NCBI GenBank assembly: GCA_014904985.1
Contig: MU128910.1
Coordinates: forward strand, 4,715-68,714
Direction: 5' to 3'
Origin: Hydnum rufescens UP504
Lineage: Eukaryota; Basidiomycota; Agaricomycetes; Cantharellales; Hydnaceae
Length of the DNA stretch: 64,000 bases
The position numbers and the translations under genes were made by a program. Of the stretch, positions 31,376-42,498 are shown piece by piece. The notes beneath the pieces are model-generated. The model was not told the DNA's origin. It searched no databases and was given only the letters and a program-made list of their open reading frames with translations. Numbering within the stretch: the stretch's first letter is position 1; every line of letters starts with the position of its first letter.

Positions 31376-31436
31376 GAACGTTCATAGAAACGGAACGTTC
31401 GGTCATTGCATTTATATTGAGAACGTTTGAACGTTC
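31376..31436. promoter_or_regulatory. Cluster of GAACGTTC palindromes
   Basis: Three perfect GAACGTTC palindromes (31376-31383, 31393-31400, 31429-31436) and one near copy, GAACGTTT (31421-31428), lie within 61 bp. GAA-n2-TTC is the spacing of a heat-shock element half-pair, so binding by a heat-shock-factor-type protein is possible. The cluster is about 240-300 bp upstream of the thioesterase start. Confidence 0.4.
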
Positions 31437-33719
31437 TGGTATCGAACAGCTCTAAAATTTATAGTGAAGTCTGAGCGGGTTCCCAAGCGGCATCCTCCGG
31501 CATCGCAGTGTGACATCACCGTCACAAAAACGACACATTGCTCGATCTAAGTGGTGCTGCCTTCGTGATTTTTGTGATGTAAACTGGAAAGCCAAAACGA
31601 GTTGACCAAAAGCCACGGCAAACACCGCTCAAAACCGGTTGGGATTTATTGGTGGGGGCGGAAGCTTCCTGCTCGGCCTCCGTTTTCTTGAACTTTTTTG
31701 AGTTGAACGCGCTATTTAGCCACTCAAGAGTATCGTTCAATGGAAGAGTTCTACGAGAAGCCTCTTGTAATCAAACAGGACGCAATGAAGCGCCGTGATC
31801 CACCTATGGCTCGATACCGAGATCGTCCCCAGGGTGAGACCAACACTATACCTCCTGGTGAGTCCTTGTTCATATTCTTGTGATGTTGCTAATCATCTTG
31901 AAGAGGTGATGTGAGCTCATTTTTCTGCGGTCGCTAACCATGGTGACGTGTCTTGGCGGGGATTTCTCACCTGAGGATGCGTGTCGTATGGTACTTGGAA
32001 GGGATCCAAGCCACCGATATTGAGATCACGGATCTTGTCAAATGCATCAAGATCCTGACTCGGGGGACTGGTGTCAATGTCTCGTGGTACCCCGTACGTC
32101 GCTACTATCAATAGGGTGCTGATGCGTTGCCTGGAAGAGATTCTAAACCAACATTCATGCTCGCCAGTGGCAAGACGCTAGCCACGGATGATCACATCTT
32201 GATGCTACTGGACAGACTTGGGCGAACACCAAGCGATTTATTCATCAAAATTCGATTGTAATACAGGACACTTCGGTCTGTTTCCAATGGGCTGTCTCCA
32301 AACAATTCATTACTTGTATTATATCAAGAGCGCAATCTCAGTTTTGGAATCATGTCAAGGATGGCCCCGAGCAAAGCTACAAATGATGCATCTGAGTCAG
32401 GTGTATGTATTGAAATTGCTGGACTTCAACCCCTTCCACATGAATTAAGACTTCTCGCTTTAGCCACTCCAATAATCAGTGGCTCTGTGCAGCGGGAGTG
32501 ATATCTTGACTCAGAGTCAAGAGGCCCCACCGCCAATGAAGCCACGATCGAAACGATGCTTGCAAGATGAGCAGGAAAATCGAGGGATGCCTGGCCCTCT
32601 GTCTGTGTGCAAACATCTATCCAATGTGTGCCAAGGAGTTGTTCTGGGGAATCCATCTGTAGGCGCTTCACCTCGCAGAGGACAAAGTGCTTGCTGTGTA
32701 ACCGGTGACGGTCACCGCGCATACAAGATGCATGATTAAACCATACAATGCAGTTGGAATGTCGAATCTATTCCCTCCCCTAGTCCAAATCTGGAACCCT
32801 ATCGATCAGATGTTCTCACCTACAGGCCTTACTGGATCGTACTATTACTAGTACTGTAAAGTAAATAAAAACATAAATACAGATCGCGCGCTTCCCCCAA
32901 TGTTGCTACAATTGTCTCGTGCCATTGATAATAATATTATTGACGCCTCTTCGATTCTAGGGTGAATGCGTATCAGGCGGCTGTCCTGCACGCCTTGGTA
33001 CACGCGTGTCCAGGATCATTGCGGGTCCCGTGGTCATCGGTTCAACATGAGCTGATGGCCCTGATTGTTGCTGTGGCCTTGTGAGCTGGAAAGTCTTGGC
33101 TTTATTAAGACCACGGCTGACTTTTCCGATTGCCTTAGCTCCTTTCTGGCATCTCTTTTCCCTCTGACTAGACCAGTCGGTGTCTTTGGACCAGGTCGTA
33201 CCGCCATCCCAGCCAGGGCAACTTTTTGTCTATCCCCGACTTTTCTTAAATTAAATTAAATTTGCTTACGTGGGATGTTTGCCGCCCCCCCGCGGCTAGT
33301 ACTATCTGGGCGCGTGGGAACAGGTTTTGCCAAGGCCCTCGGGGTGTGCGCCTATTCCCACCCGGACCTGGCGATGCTCTCTCTTTGAGGCAAGTGCATA
33401 TATTATGCAGCCGCCGCACCAGTATTATTTCCAGAATCAGTGAATCGCCTTCCCAGGCGATTTGGTCCATTGCCAGCTCGCTTCGGTAAGGTTCCACAGC
33501 AAGAACATCATGAAATTCACTATAATATTTATTATTAGCCAGCCGCCTATCCTTATCTCATGCTTATTCGAAGCGGTCTGATAATAACACGATCAGATAA
33601 TGTTTCCACATTTGCGAGCCATCTCCTTTTTCGGGTCGATAAGTTATTTGATTTTCCAAAAAATGCATGCATCGACGCGTCTATGTAGCAATTCCACAAA
33701 GCAGCACGTTCCAAAAACA

Positions 33720-33809
33720 CGACAACGACAACGACAACGCCATCTATGCAGAGGGCCAAGCCCTACGAATCTCCCAAGCCGAGCATCATCATCATCATTA
33801 TCATCATCG
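33720..33809. repeat. Two microsatellites
   Basis: (CGACAA)3 at 33720-33737 and a CAT/TAT trinucleotide run at 33784-33809. Both lie just past the stop codon of the glycerophosphodiesterase gene, probably in its 3' flank. Confidence 0.8.
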
Positions 33810-33835
33810 AGACACTCCAATCGCAGCAGGGGGGG

Positions 33836-35401
33836 CTAAGAAATGAGGGACGACGAGGGCAACTCCAACGTCCCCAACACTTTTTGGAATCGGCCACCAA
33901 CTTTTTCGAGTTGCGAATGTTGGTCGGCCCACTTTTTGAATTGAATGATGTAGTAATAGTCCAATCGCGTCCAGAGGAACCATCGAGAACCCGCCGATGC
34001 TTTGGTGTAATCTCCTGATATGAACGATTAGCATGAGCCACGAAGCCCGGGGCGCTGCGGAACGCACGTTGTAATTCACTGCGTAGCATCAGCCAATCTT
34101 GGGTTACATCAGTCAGAATTGCATTTACACCCCATCTAACGGCCTATCACCAAGACAAAATTAAGGCTCATTCGGGCGGGGTTCGACGAACGTGCAAGAA
34201 AATGAGTGCCGTACCTCTATCATTTCCTCACGCCGATTCACCGTCCACACCATAATTTTCTTTCCCGCGGCCTTGCACTCTCTCCTGAATTTCTCTCCTC
34301 CGGCGCTGAGCAGGCTGGGGAAACTAAGGGAGAACGCATCACAGCTCTCCCAGAAGAACTCGCGCGCGACGCGGGGAGACATGCCGATGTGAGACAGTTG
34401 AATCCAAGGAAGATACTTCTTTGCAGGGACGATGAATTTTGGATGCCAAAGCCCAAGAATAATCCGGGGTGCGAGCTCGGTTTCCCAATTAGGTTGCGCA
34501 GTAATTACGTCGCTGTTGACCACAAGATCAGAAAAAGACCACGGGCGGGTGGAGCAGGGTGCACATTTCATACCGCATCAAAGTGAATAGACGGTCTGGT
34601 TCATTTTGGACTTTGACATCCACCTGAATTAGGTTGACCAAAAGAGGAAAGAGGGAAAAAAAAAAAAAGAAAAGAAAAGAAAAAAGTTCAGCATGAATGA
34701 ACGCGCGCAAGGACACACCGGAAACCTGGGCCAGCTACCACAGTTGTAGATATGGAGGGACCGGGTTCCGTGCTTTCACTTACGTTGAACTTGACGTGTT
34801 TATGAGACTCCTGATGAGAGAGACCGTCTCATGAGTCGGAGAGGAGCGCGGACACGACAAGAAAGGGTAGCGTCTTCTGGAAGACGAAAGGACCCTAAAT
34901 GCATTGCGTGGGATTGCGCCTCACCTGCATGAGAAGGTCTACGGTGGCGACGAAGGTGGGTATCGGCTGGGTCTTTCCATCGGAACCACGCTTCGTGGTA
35001 CGAACATGCTCCATATCTCCATACCAGTTCTTTTCGCGAATGAGACCTGTGGTGTCCGTGGTGCGGCCGAGGGAGGGGTCGTGGAACATGATGACCACAT
35101 TATCTTTGGAAACATGAACATCTGTGACGGATTAGGCAATGTCAAATTGATGACCAACGATGCCACACTCACCGCTTTCAATGCCCTCAGCACCGTCAAG
35201 GATAGCGGCGGAGAAGGAGGCCAGGGTGTTTTCAGGATATGCAGCGCTTGCCTAAATGCAAGGTTAAAGAGTGCCAGGCACTCGACACATCAACACCCAC
35301 GCCTCGGTGGCCCCAGCTGAAGATCAATATTGTCAGCCCGGTGCATACACGCCCGGGATAAGATAGACAGACCATTCAGGAAGTGCGGTGGGCGAAACCA
35401 T
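33836..35401 (-). CDS. Glycerophosphodiester phosphodiesterase (GDPD family)
   Basis: GDPD enzymes cleave glycerophosphodiesters to glycerol-3-phosphate and an alcohol, recycling phospholipid head groups. Nine exons (35373-35401, 35301-35316, 35173-35251, 34925-35121, 34784-34810, 34574-34623, 34215-34512, 34068-34143, 33836-34014) sum to 316 residues. The catalytic HRG is split by introns: GHRG|ASAAYPENTLASF. EGIESDVHVSKD supplies the metal-binding E-x-D, and MFHDPSLGRTTDTTG the second catalytic His. The C-terminal half has ILGLWHPKFIVPA, LSHIGMSP, VWTVNRREEMIEAVRWGVNA and ILTDVTQDW, then RWFLWTRLDYYYI. No signal peptide is seen, so it is probably cytosolic. The fifth intron from the start, by length the largest at 160 nt, contains a long pyrimidine tract. 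Confidence 0.9.
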
Positions 35402-35648
35402 GAGTAGAATGTGTCTAAGGTGGCTTGGGGAGAAGAGGAACGGGACAGGGACGGGGAATTGGGATTGGGAGGTGGTCCCAGCACTTATAGTATTTTTCTT
35501 GTAGCGGGTGGTTTAGGGATATCTAAGAAGGATCTCCCTAGAAGGTACAAATCAAAAAATTTCGGACAACGCGCGCACGTTCGCAGGGCCGCTACAAAGA
35601 ATTGGTGAATCCAGGCCAAAACGGCCCAATTAGAATAATATCGGTTGT

Positions 35649-36825
35649 TTACAACGGCCGATCCACAAGCACCCCCTCGTCTTCGCTCGCTTCGGTCTCC
35701 CCCCCGCTCACCTCCCTACTCTCACCCGGGAGACTCGCCGTTGGCGTTTCTGGCAACTCTATCGCCGACGCCGCTGGGGTTGACCCCGCCGCGTCTGACC
35801 CGATTCTGTCTCCCGAAATCTCCCGGAGGGCTACCAACATCGCATCTCTCGTGCGAGTTATGAGATCCGGGATATCTGCCGTCGTCAACCCGTCTGTGGG
35901 GATGGGAGGCAACACTATTTACATGTTGATTTGTCATAATTGTGCATGTGATGGGTACCAGACCGTGGGAACTTACCCTTAATCTTCAAGTTCCCCGGCT
36001 CAAGTACCCCACTGTGGTACAACTCCCAGTAGTTCTCGCAAACTATAGGGACGATGGGTACGCCAGCTTGTACGGCAAGATGGAAGGCGCCCTTCTTGAA
36101 CGGCAATAAATCGGACTCCTTTGAAGAGTGTCTAGTCCCTTCTGGGAACATCCACAACGAAATCTAAAATCGCAGGCACATAGTCAGCCGACAAGGTAAC
36201 TCGCTTGCGGTCACAAGTACGTACCCCTCTCGTTTTCATATCGGCCCCTGCAGCCGCAAGGGCAGCCACCGCATTCTTGTTGCTACTTCGATCGACAAAG
36301 ACTGCGCCCGAAAGCAACATGTACTGTCCGAGGAGAGGTGTCCATACTAACTCTTTCTTCGCCATGACTGATGCCCGCTGCGGAAAATGCTGCGAAAAAT
36401 GACGCATACGGTGACCACAGTCAATGGAAATGCTAACAGGGGGTCGTCGATAGGGGAGTATCGCACCGTCCAAGAAAAATAATGTCCAGCATGGACTGGT
36501 GATTCCCTACCAGTACCGCAGGTCTCGTATCGAGATGATGTTCTCCATCCACAGTGCATGTTATACCAATTAGTTTACTGATCACCCCGTAAAACGTGCG
36601 GGCAACGATGAAGTTGATATCATAACGCCTGCCCATGAGGGTCATGGCGATCGATGCAATGACGCCCCAGACGGAGCATAAGCCCATCGTAGAGATGTAG
36701 ACTCCAAGCCGGAAATAGTAACGCGTGATGGGCGATCGGTCGGACATGAGCTTGAGCAAGTACAGGGGAAGCGATATATAGGCAAGACGCAGTGTCAAGG
36801 CCATGAGTATCCCAATAATGTTCAT
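35649..36825 (-). CDS. 1-acyl-sn-glycerol-3-phosphate acyltransferase (AGPAT/SLC1-like)
   Basis: Makes phosphatidic acid from lysophosphatidic acid in the endoplasmic reticulum. Four exons (36467-36825, 36225-36389, 35977-36163, 35649-35914), about 325 residues. Two hydrophobic N-terminal segments come before the catalytic NHQSMLDIIFLGR (NHx4D). FPQRASVMAKKELVW, DRSSNKNA and the second acyltransferase block LWMFPEGTRHSS follow, then GVPIVPIV. The C-terminal 60 residues are a disordered tail. Summed exons are one base short. The conserved R-I-F-P-Q-R-A-S reading appears if the A-run at 36384-36387 (plus strand) has five rather than four bases, so a homopolymer undercall is likely. The start at 36825 could instead be an internal Met (MALTLRLAYI). 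DDI1 lies 160 bp upstream on the same strand. Confidence 0.9.
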
Positions 36826-36985
36826 CCCGCTCGTTCAGGAGCGTCCGTAGCGCCCTGTAATAGTCGACGGCGTGGACGTCCAAAGAGCGTTGTGTACGGA
36901 TGTAAAAATATGTCAACCCCAAAATTTCCAGCCAGTGTTAGTACATGTACATTTTCATTTCGCTTTACATACTCCCAGGAAAATG

Positions 36986-38663
36986 TCAAAACAGCAAGCT
37001 CGCAGCAACGTCCACATTCCCTCCAGCTGCATCCAATGTGCTAATCGCGACCTCTCTGGACACCCCCAAGCTAACAATCGTCTCAATGTCTCTTTCGGAG
37101 TATCGAGAGCCCGCGGGTGAGGCTCGAGATCCCAGTCGTGTGCCACCAACCCCACCCCCACGGATGTGGAGATGCGGGCGCCTGACCGAGCGAATGTCCG
37201 CCTCCGGGAAACTGATTCGGTCTCGATGACGGACCGGCGCGTCCTGATCCTGGCCCTGCACTTGTAGATGGAAGAGCGTTCCCATGTACATCAATTTCCA
37301 TATTCGGATCTCGTGCTTTCGCAGGGAGCGCATGTTCCGCGAGGAACTGCACCTCTCGGCCTTGAATTCGCAGCACGTTCTTTTCGAGATCAATACATGC
37401 TTGATGTGCCTTGAGCATGTCCAATCCGAATAATAGGTCGACCTCACGACCCTGCAGTATGTCATAAGTGAAGCAAGGCGATGAGGCTAGAAACATGGGA
37501 AACGGCTTGCCTCCATGACGGTGAAAGAACATGGCAAGTGTATGTCCGCCAGTTTGATTTGCGCGCTATGGACGCGCCCGAGAATTTTTGCGATGCCGAC
37601 GCCTTTTGCTATACCTGAGAACCGCGTATCAAGTAATCGCATAATCCTGTAGTATGACGGTGAGAAATAGAATGATTCTTGAGATAACATCATCCCCACC
37701 CGCATTGTTCGGCACACTCTGGACTGACTATATGAATCATAATGTTAGACTGGGGGCATTAACTTTATGAAACCCAGAAAATGACACACTGATAGTCTGC
37801 TGGGCCCCGCTGTCCACGAACGCCTTCACGGGAAAGCCGTTGACTTCTACGGGAATACTGAGCGGCAAGAATTGATCGCTGAAATGCGACAGTCACAGCA
37901 ACATTAACCTACTAGAGCATCGTCACCCGTCCAAAACTTTCCGGGGAATATTCCATCGCATGTTCGAGGTTCTCCATCACAGCCTCCATTCGAATGGCTT
38001 CTTCTATCTTTCGCTGTGCGTCGACATCATACGGATCCGCATTGAGGGTGGATATTTCTCTCTGTCGTGCGAGCTCAGCCTGTTCATGTCGTTCACGTTG
38101 TTGTCGAAGGAGAACGGCGAAGCGGGCAGGGTCATTTTGAGCGGCTGCTGCTACGTCTGGCTGTGTCTATTTTCTTCTAGTCAGTAAGAGTAATAGAAAT
38201 AGGGCAATCGATACAACCTCTCGCAGCTCCGTCATCAGGTTGGGATCGCCAAGGATTCGTAAACGGATCATTTCAGCATCCTGTTCCACTGTACTGTAAC
38301 AGAGAGCGATGAACATTAGGAGCGATCATAAGGCAGTTTGATCCACGAAGCGACATTACCGCCCTCCGACAACCACTTTCCGCCTGAGCAGCAGCACTGC
38401 GTCCTCAGTCACCCCCGACTGGGCAATTGTAGCCCTTGGATCACTCAAGTCGTGGCCATCGATGGAAATACTTTGGTCTGCCACAGGAATACCAGACTAT
38501 GGCGATGGGAAAAGACAGCGCATTTTGAGCTCGCGTTGTGGCGAAGATGACACACGATCCTTACCTCTGCCTCCAGAAGTGCCATGATATTCTCCAGCTC
38601 CATATGGGGGTCAATTTCCACCACATACGACTGCCCAATCTCGGTGTAAAATGTTAATCGCAT
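36986..38663 (-). CDS. DDI1: DNA-damage-inducible protein 1 (ubiquitin-dependent aspartyl protease)
   Basis: DDI1 is a proteasome shuttle with a retropepsin-like protease. Eight exons were traced (first 38565-38663, last 36986-37451). Order: ubiquitin-like domain ([13 protein letters not shown] to about residue 80), helical domain ([20 protein letters not shown]), then the protease with [20 protein letters not shown] giving the catalytic [22 protein letters not shown] and [20 protein letters not shown] follow, then a Gly/Ser/Pro linker and a C-terminal UBA domain ([20 protein letters not shown]). Intron 37452-37510 has a GC donor (GAG|GCAAGC), and intron 37879-37912 is only 34 nt. The linker has a one-base frame break near 37130-37170 in G-runs. 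It is a cellular gene, not a retroelement. Confidence 0.92.
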
Positions 38664-38984
38664 TGATGGTTGTGCGTTAGGCGGTGTAGGGGAAGTTAAG
38701 AGTCTCTAGCTAGTAGGAAGTGGAATGCTGCTGTGCAATGTCGCGATTATAAATCAACACACGCAAGCCCTTCCAATGCCAATAGACTGCGGGGGACTGC
38801 TCGTCGAAGCTTCACGAATATCCCAGAAGAGTTTATAAAGTGAGTGCGGGAACGGCCGCAAATGTGCCACACAGCCCGCTCATTTTCACACCACTCATCA
38901 TCAAGATCGGACTAGCGTCCAACATCCTTACAGTGTGCCTCGGTATCCTGGAAACAATATTCGTAGACTACAAAACTAGAGTGA
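38664..38984. other. 321-bp spacer, no gene seen
   Basis: Lies between the ATG29 stop and the DDI1 start, both on the minus strand. It should contain the ATG29 3' end and the DDI1 promoter. No repeat or extra ORF is supported. Confidence 0.6.
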
Positions 38985-40342
38985 TTATCGGGGCGAGAAG
39001 TGGCTGCGAGCAAACATTGACCTGTCAACATATCAAATGACGAAGGTGAATGGGGCCCTGGAAACTAATGTGCTTACAACCTGGATGTCCCACCGGCTCG
39101 AGACTGAAGAGCCTCTTCGAGTGCCGAGGCGCTGATGCTCGCATCTGATGCAACGACGTGTTCAACCGCTGGGCGCATGAACTTCTGTAAGAAATCGCAT
39201 TTACCACTGATATCGCTGAAGCTCGAGGCCTGTGAACCCTGGCTGCTCTCGCTTTGTCCACCACGTAGAGCGTTTTCCAGACGCGCAGGCATGGCTTTGT
39301 GTCTTGCGTTGGGGAGCAATGGTGCCCCATTTGGACTACGCGCAGGTGACTGGGAGCTTGAAGACGGTATGCTCGGTATTACCCCCCTCGCAAAGCGTGA
39401 TGTCCGTCGCGAAGAAGCATCCGTGGTTGGAGGGGAATCTGGTTCCTCCTCCCGCGCACTCTCGGGCACATCAGACATTTGATCGGCAGGGGATGGTATT
39501 GTATAAGAATGTAGTTGACGATGGCCGCCCCTTCCCGCATTACGAACTGCAGGCCGGTTGGCTGGACGCGCAAAGCCCGGGGTTTCAGTGCTCATCAAGC
39601 GTTCAAGTTCTTTCAGCCGCTTGACGATACTTTCCTGTTCCAGTTTGGCCCGTTCAGCCTCATCTTCATCTGACTGGGCGGATTCAGACGATGAACTCGA
39701 TGTCGCCTCCATAGCTTCCATGATACGGTCTGAAGATCCACGAGGGACTTGCGGGAACCTGAGGGCCACGAGAGGGGTGTGAAGACGAGAAGCAGAAAGG
39801 TTGGACAACAGAGGCTTTTCGACCATCCGAGGCGACGAAGAGTGTGGAACAGAGGTTGAAGATTCTGCACGAGATGAAGTCCTGCGGCTTAGAGAAGGTA
39901 AGCGCGGACGAGGATCATTGCTCGAAGGAGGAAGGGCAGTTGTGGAAACAATGGGCTTTATTTCATGTATCTTTCGTAGGTCTTGTTCGTATCGTGCTTG
40001 GGTTTTATACAGGAGGTACGGCAATGGGGTATCAAGACGCGTTGCGAGAGCTTGCCCTGAAGACGGAGACGTCAAGACGGTACGATCCTCATTAAGGCAA
40101 AGGACAATAACATACAGTCCACATCCGCGTCTTCCACAGTGCGAGATGAAGAGAGTTGCTGCCATAACAATCGTTCCTTCTCAGGTGTCCAATCTATCTG
40201 AGAATTAACATCTGAGCATTAATATCTGAGCAATTTTGCTATTTGTGGTAACATATCGACATACCGGGGCCGGGTCGCTTGTCCCACCCTCTTGGGGACG
40301 GTCAAATGGCAGTCGCACAATCACAATCGGTGTTGTTGACAT
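38985..40342 (-). CDS. ATG29: Autophagy-related protein 29
   Basis: ATG29 joins ATG17 and ATG31 in the scaffold that starts autophagosome formation. Five exons (40265-40342, 40116-40197, 39205-40056, 39078-39144, 38985-39021) sum to 371 residues. The conserved N-terminal domain reads PIVIVRLPFDRP, then IDWTPEKERLLWQQLSSSR, then WQALATRLDTPLPYLLYKTQ and ARYEQDLRKI. The middle is a long Ser/Arg/Pro-rich disordered region with one charged coiled-coil-like helix (EAERAKLEQESIVKRLKELE). The C-terminus, SQASSFSDISD then SISASALEEALQSR, matches the short conserved tail of basidiomycete ATG29. The final exon (L-S-M-F-A-R-S-H-F) is small, but a GTAAGC donor and the frame support it. Without it the protein would end TSRL at 39074. 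Confidence 0.88.
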
Positions 40343-41120
40343 TAACCTAATACAAACCAGAGGAGAGGACGGAAGCAAATAGCGGCTAGACCCGACATGG
40401 GGCCACAAAAAAAGGCTGAACTGGTCACGAGTCTACAGTGAGCCCCGCAAGAACGGGGAAGAGGTTTAAACTCTGTATTCATCACTCATGTCTTGGGGAA
40501 CTCTTGTAAAAATTCTTAGACGTGCCTATGTTCACAATTGCATCCATCCGCATATTCTTGTGATCTATGAGCGGAATGGCACCAGTCCGATCGGTATTCC
40601 GCTCGCCTACAACATACACACTGTATCTTAATGTGCCACCACGTCGCACGTAATGAAAATCAGCATCAGTCGACATGTCAACAATACGGAAATTCTCGCT
40701 GCGCTGTCCGTTCAGGGGGCAATCGTCGGTCCAGAAATGATCGCTGTTCGACATTAAGAGACCTAATCTCTAAGGAAAGGGAGATACGAATTGATGGGAC
40801 TCCTAGCACACCGGCAGGATTATCGAGTCGAGGCGCAAAATTGTTCCCCGTGGCTATTCGAACGCGTCTTCAAACAGCCGTCTATACCTACCTTGAACGT
40901 TCGGGTGCCAAAATTGTGGAATGTGTTGCCCTCCCCGATCGAGGAGAATAATAATTTTTCGGGCTGGTTTGTGGCAGTGTTATGGAGATTGACCGTCTCC
41001 CCTGGGAAAGTTTATTTGTCTCTGTGATCACAATAAACACTGTAGAAATCTGCATCCTAGATATTCTTGAAATAGGAACGGTTCTCTCGAGCCACAGATA
41101 TCTACAAGTTACAGTCTTGT
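40343..41120. other. 778-bp spacer, no supported gene
   Basis: Lies between the ATG29 start and the dienoyl-CoA reductase stop. A minus-strand frame at 40482-40754 (90 codons) and overlapping plus-strand frames at 40631-41027 have no recognisable motif and contradict each other, so none is called. Confidence 0.5.
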
Positions 41121-42498
41121 CTACAGTTTGCCTTTGATAACCGAGGCCATAGTCGCTGGCTCCAAAACGTTAGCGGGATAATTGGGTACCATTCCCATGT
41201 TCCTAGAGCGATGCAGAGAACAATGGGGAACGCAAGGATTAGGAAGGCATCGACCCGAAGAAAAGAGGTTTTGACATACGTATGCAGTTCGCCACCGTCT
41301 ACGGCCTAAGTGCGCATGGGCCAAAGGCGAAAATGTCAGGCTTAGATTCGACCGTCACAAGCAAGCGAGAGACGTACGATGAGCTGTCCGGTAATCCAAT
41401 TCGCGGCATCGGAGAATAAAAACACTCCACAGTTCGCGATATCGGCAACCGCACCATAGCGTTGGAGCGGCACCCGTGACTTTGCTGAATTATCCACATC
41501 CTCCGGAGTTCCCACGGTGAGTCGATCGAACCCTTCGGTATCACGGATTGGACCAGGAGCTATGGAATTGCATCTCACTCCACGGGGCCCTTCTTCAACT
41601 GCCACCACCCTGCCTAGAGCGTCCACGCCCGCCTATTTTTTTAAAGAAAAAAAAAGATCAGTGAATTTGTCCAAGGGCCTCACACAAATATACTCACTTT
41701 AGCAGCCGCAGCATGCGCCTGGTATGCAAGCCCACGGTCATAGAGTATCGCACTCATAAGGATGTACGATCCTCGAGTTGCACGGACATGCGGGAGTGTT
41801 GCTTTGATCGTGATAAACGTCCCAATGGTGTCAATCTCCAGAACGGTTCTGAAGGCATTTTCGGACATGGCATCTATGGTAGTAAGGAAGTTCCCAGCCG
41901 CTCCTGAATAGGGACGACCGTCCAAACCAAAAGACGGTTATTCTCAGATGTCCCTAAAGATATGACGCCTTGAAATGTCTGCACGTACCGCATATGACAA
42001 AATCAATTCTGCCGAATTGGGCGACACACTTTTCGACTGCTTCTTTAATGAGGACGGGATTCCTGACGTCTGCTGCTGCGTATCCGCACTGTCGTCCAGT
42101 CGCATTGGATAACTCTGCCGCAGACTTGGCTAATCGATCTAACCTTATATCATCAATAGGGGTTCGATGCCTTGTTAGTACTTGCACAGAGAGACAAAGT
42201 ACAAGAGGTGGGAAGCTCGCTCACTTTCGACCAATGATAAAGGCGTTGGCCCCGTGGCGCATCTACCAGACAGCAGACAGAACGAGTCGGTCAACTTGAA
42301 ACAACCACTCGTAAAAAGGGACTCCACACACAACAGCTTCCGTCATCGCTTTGCTACGAAGACAACGAGCCGGATCAACGACCATGCCCCCTAAGAAAGC
42401 TAACACACGCACCAGATGCCTGAGCCACCCCCAGTACAAAACAAGACTTTGCCATTGAACAAGTTCTCCTTGAACACGGCTGTCGAGATCGTTGCCAT
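41121..42498 (-). CDS. Peroxisomal 2,4-dienoyl-CoA reductase-like SDR (SPS19 type)
   Basis: Reduces 2,4-dienoyl-CoA esters with NADPH during beta-oxidation of unsaturated fatty acids. Eight exons (42413-42498, 42332-42353, 42225-42262, 41989-42143, 41698-41903, 41378-41632, 41280-41305, 41121-41202) sum to 289 residues. The Rossmann start VLFCTGGGSGI is followed by AFIIGRKLDRL (Arg for NADPH preference). Next come FGRIDFVICGAAGNFL and IDTIGTFITIKATLPH. In place of the usual SDR Y-x3-K, the active-site region reads QAHAAAAKAGVDAL, which retains the Lys. This matches dienoyl-CoA reductases. GVRCNSIAPGPI and GQLIAVDGG complete the fold. The C-terminus is GKL, a poor match to the PTS1 peroxisome signal. 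Confidence 0.9.

Larger units (their letters stand above)
31138..33835. other. 2.7-kb gene-poor stretch
   Basis: No gene is supported. Short frames at 31522-31740 (minus) and 31741-31860 (plus) look faintly protein-like but lack family motifs and an extended splice model. 32040-32500 has stretches of plausible codons broken by stops, perhaps a very old pseudogene. Clustered GAACGTTC palindromes lie at 31376-31436 and microsatellites at 33720-33809. Confidence 0.55.

Noticed and set aside
37700..37878. Retroviral-type protease (DSGAQ) as sign of a retroelement
   Set aside because: It is flanked by the ubiquitin-like, helical and UBA domains of cellular DDI1 in one spliced gene, with no LTR, reverse transcriptase or integrase nearby.
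39135..39624. Plus-strand ORFs of 115 and 130 codons
   Set aside because: They mirror the ATG29 exon on the other strand and have no motif.
40482..41027. Overlapping small ORFs on both strands downstream of the dienoyl-CoA reductase
   Set aside because: Neither strand shows a motif, and they exclude each other as a continuous gene.
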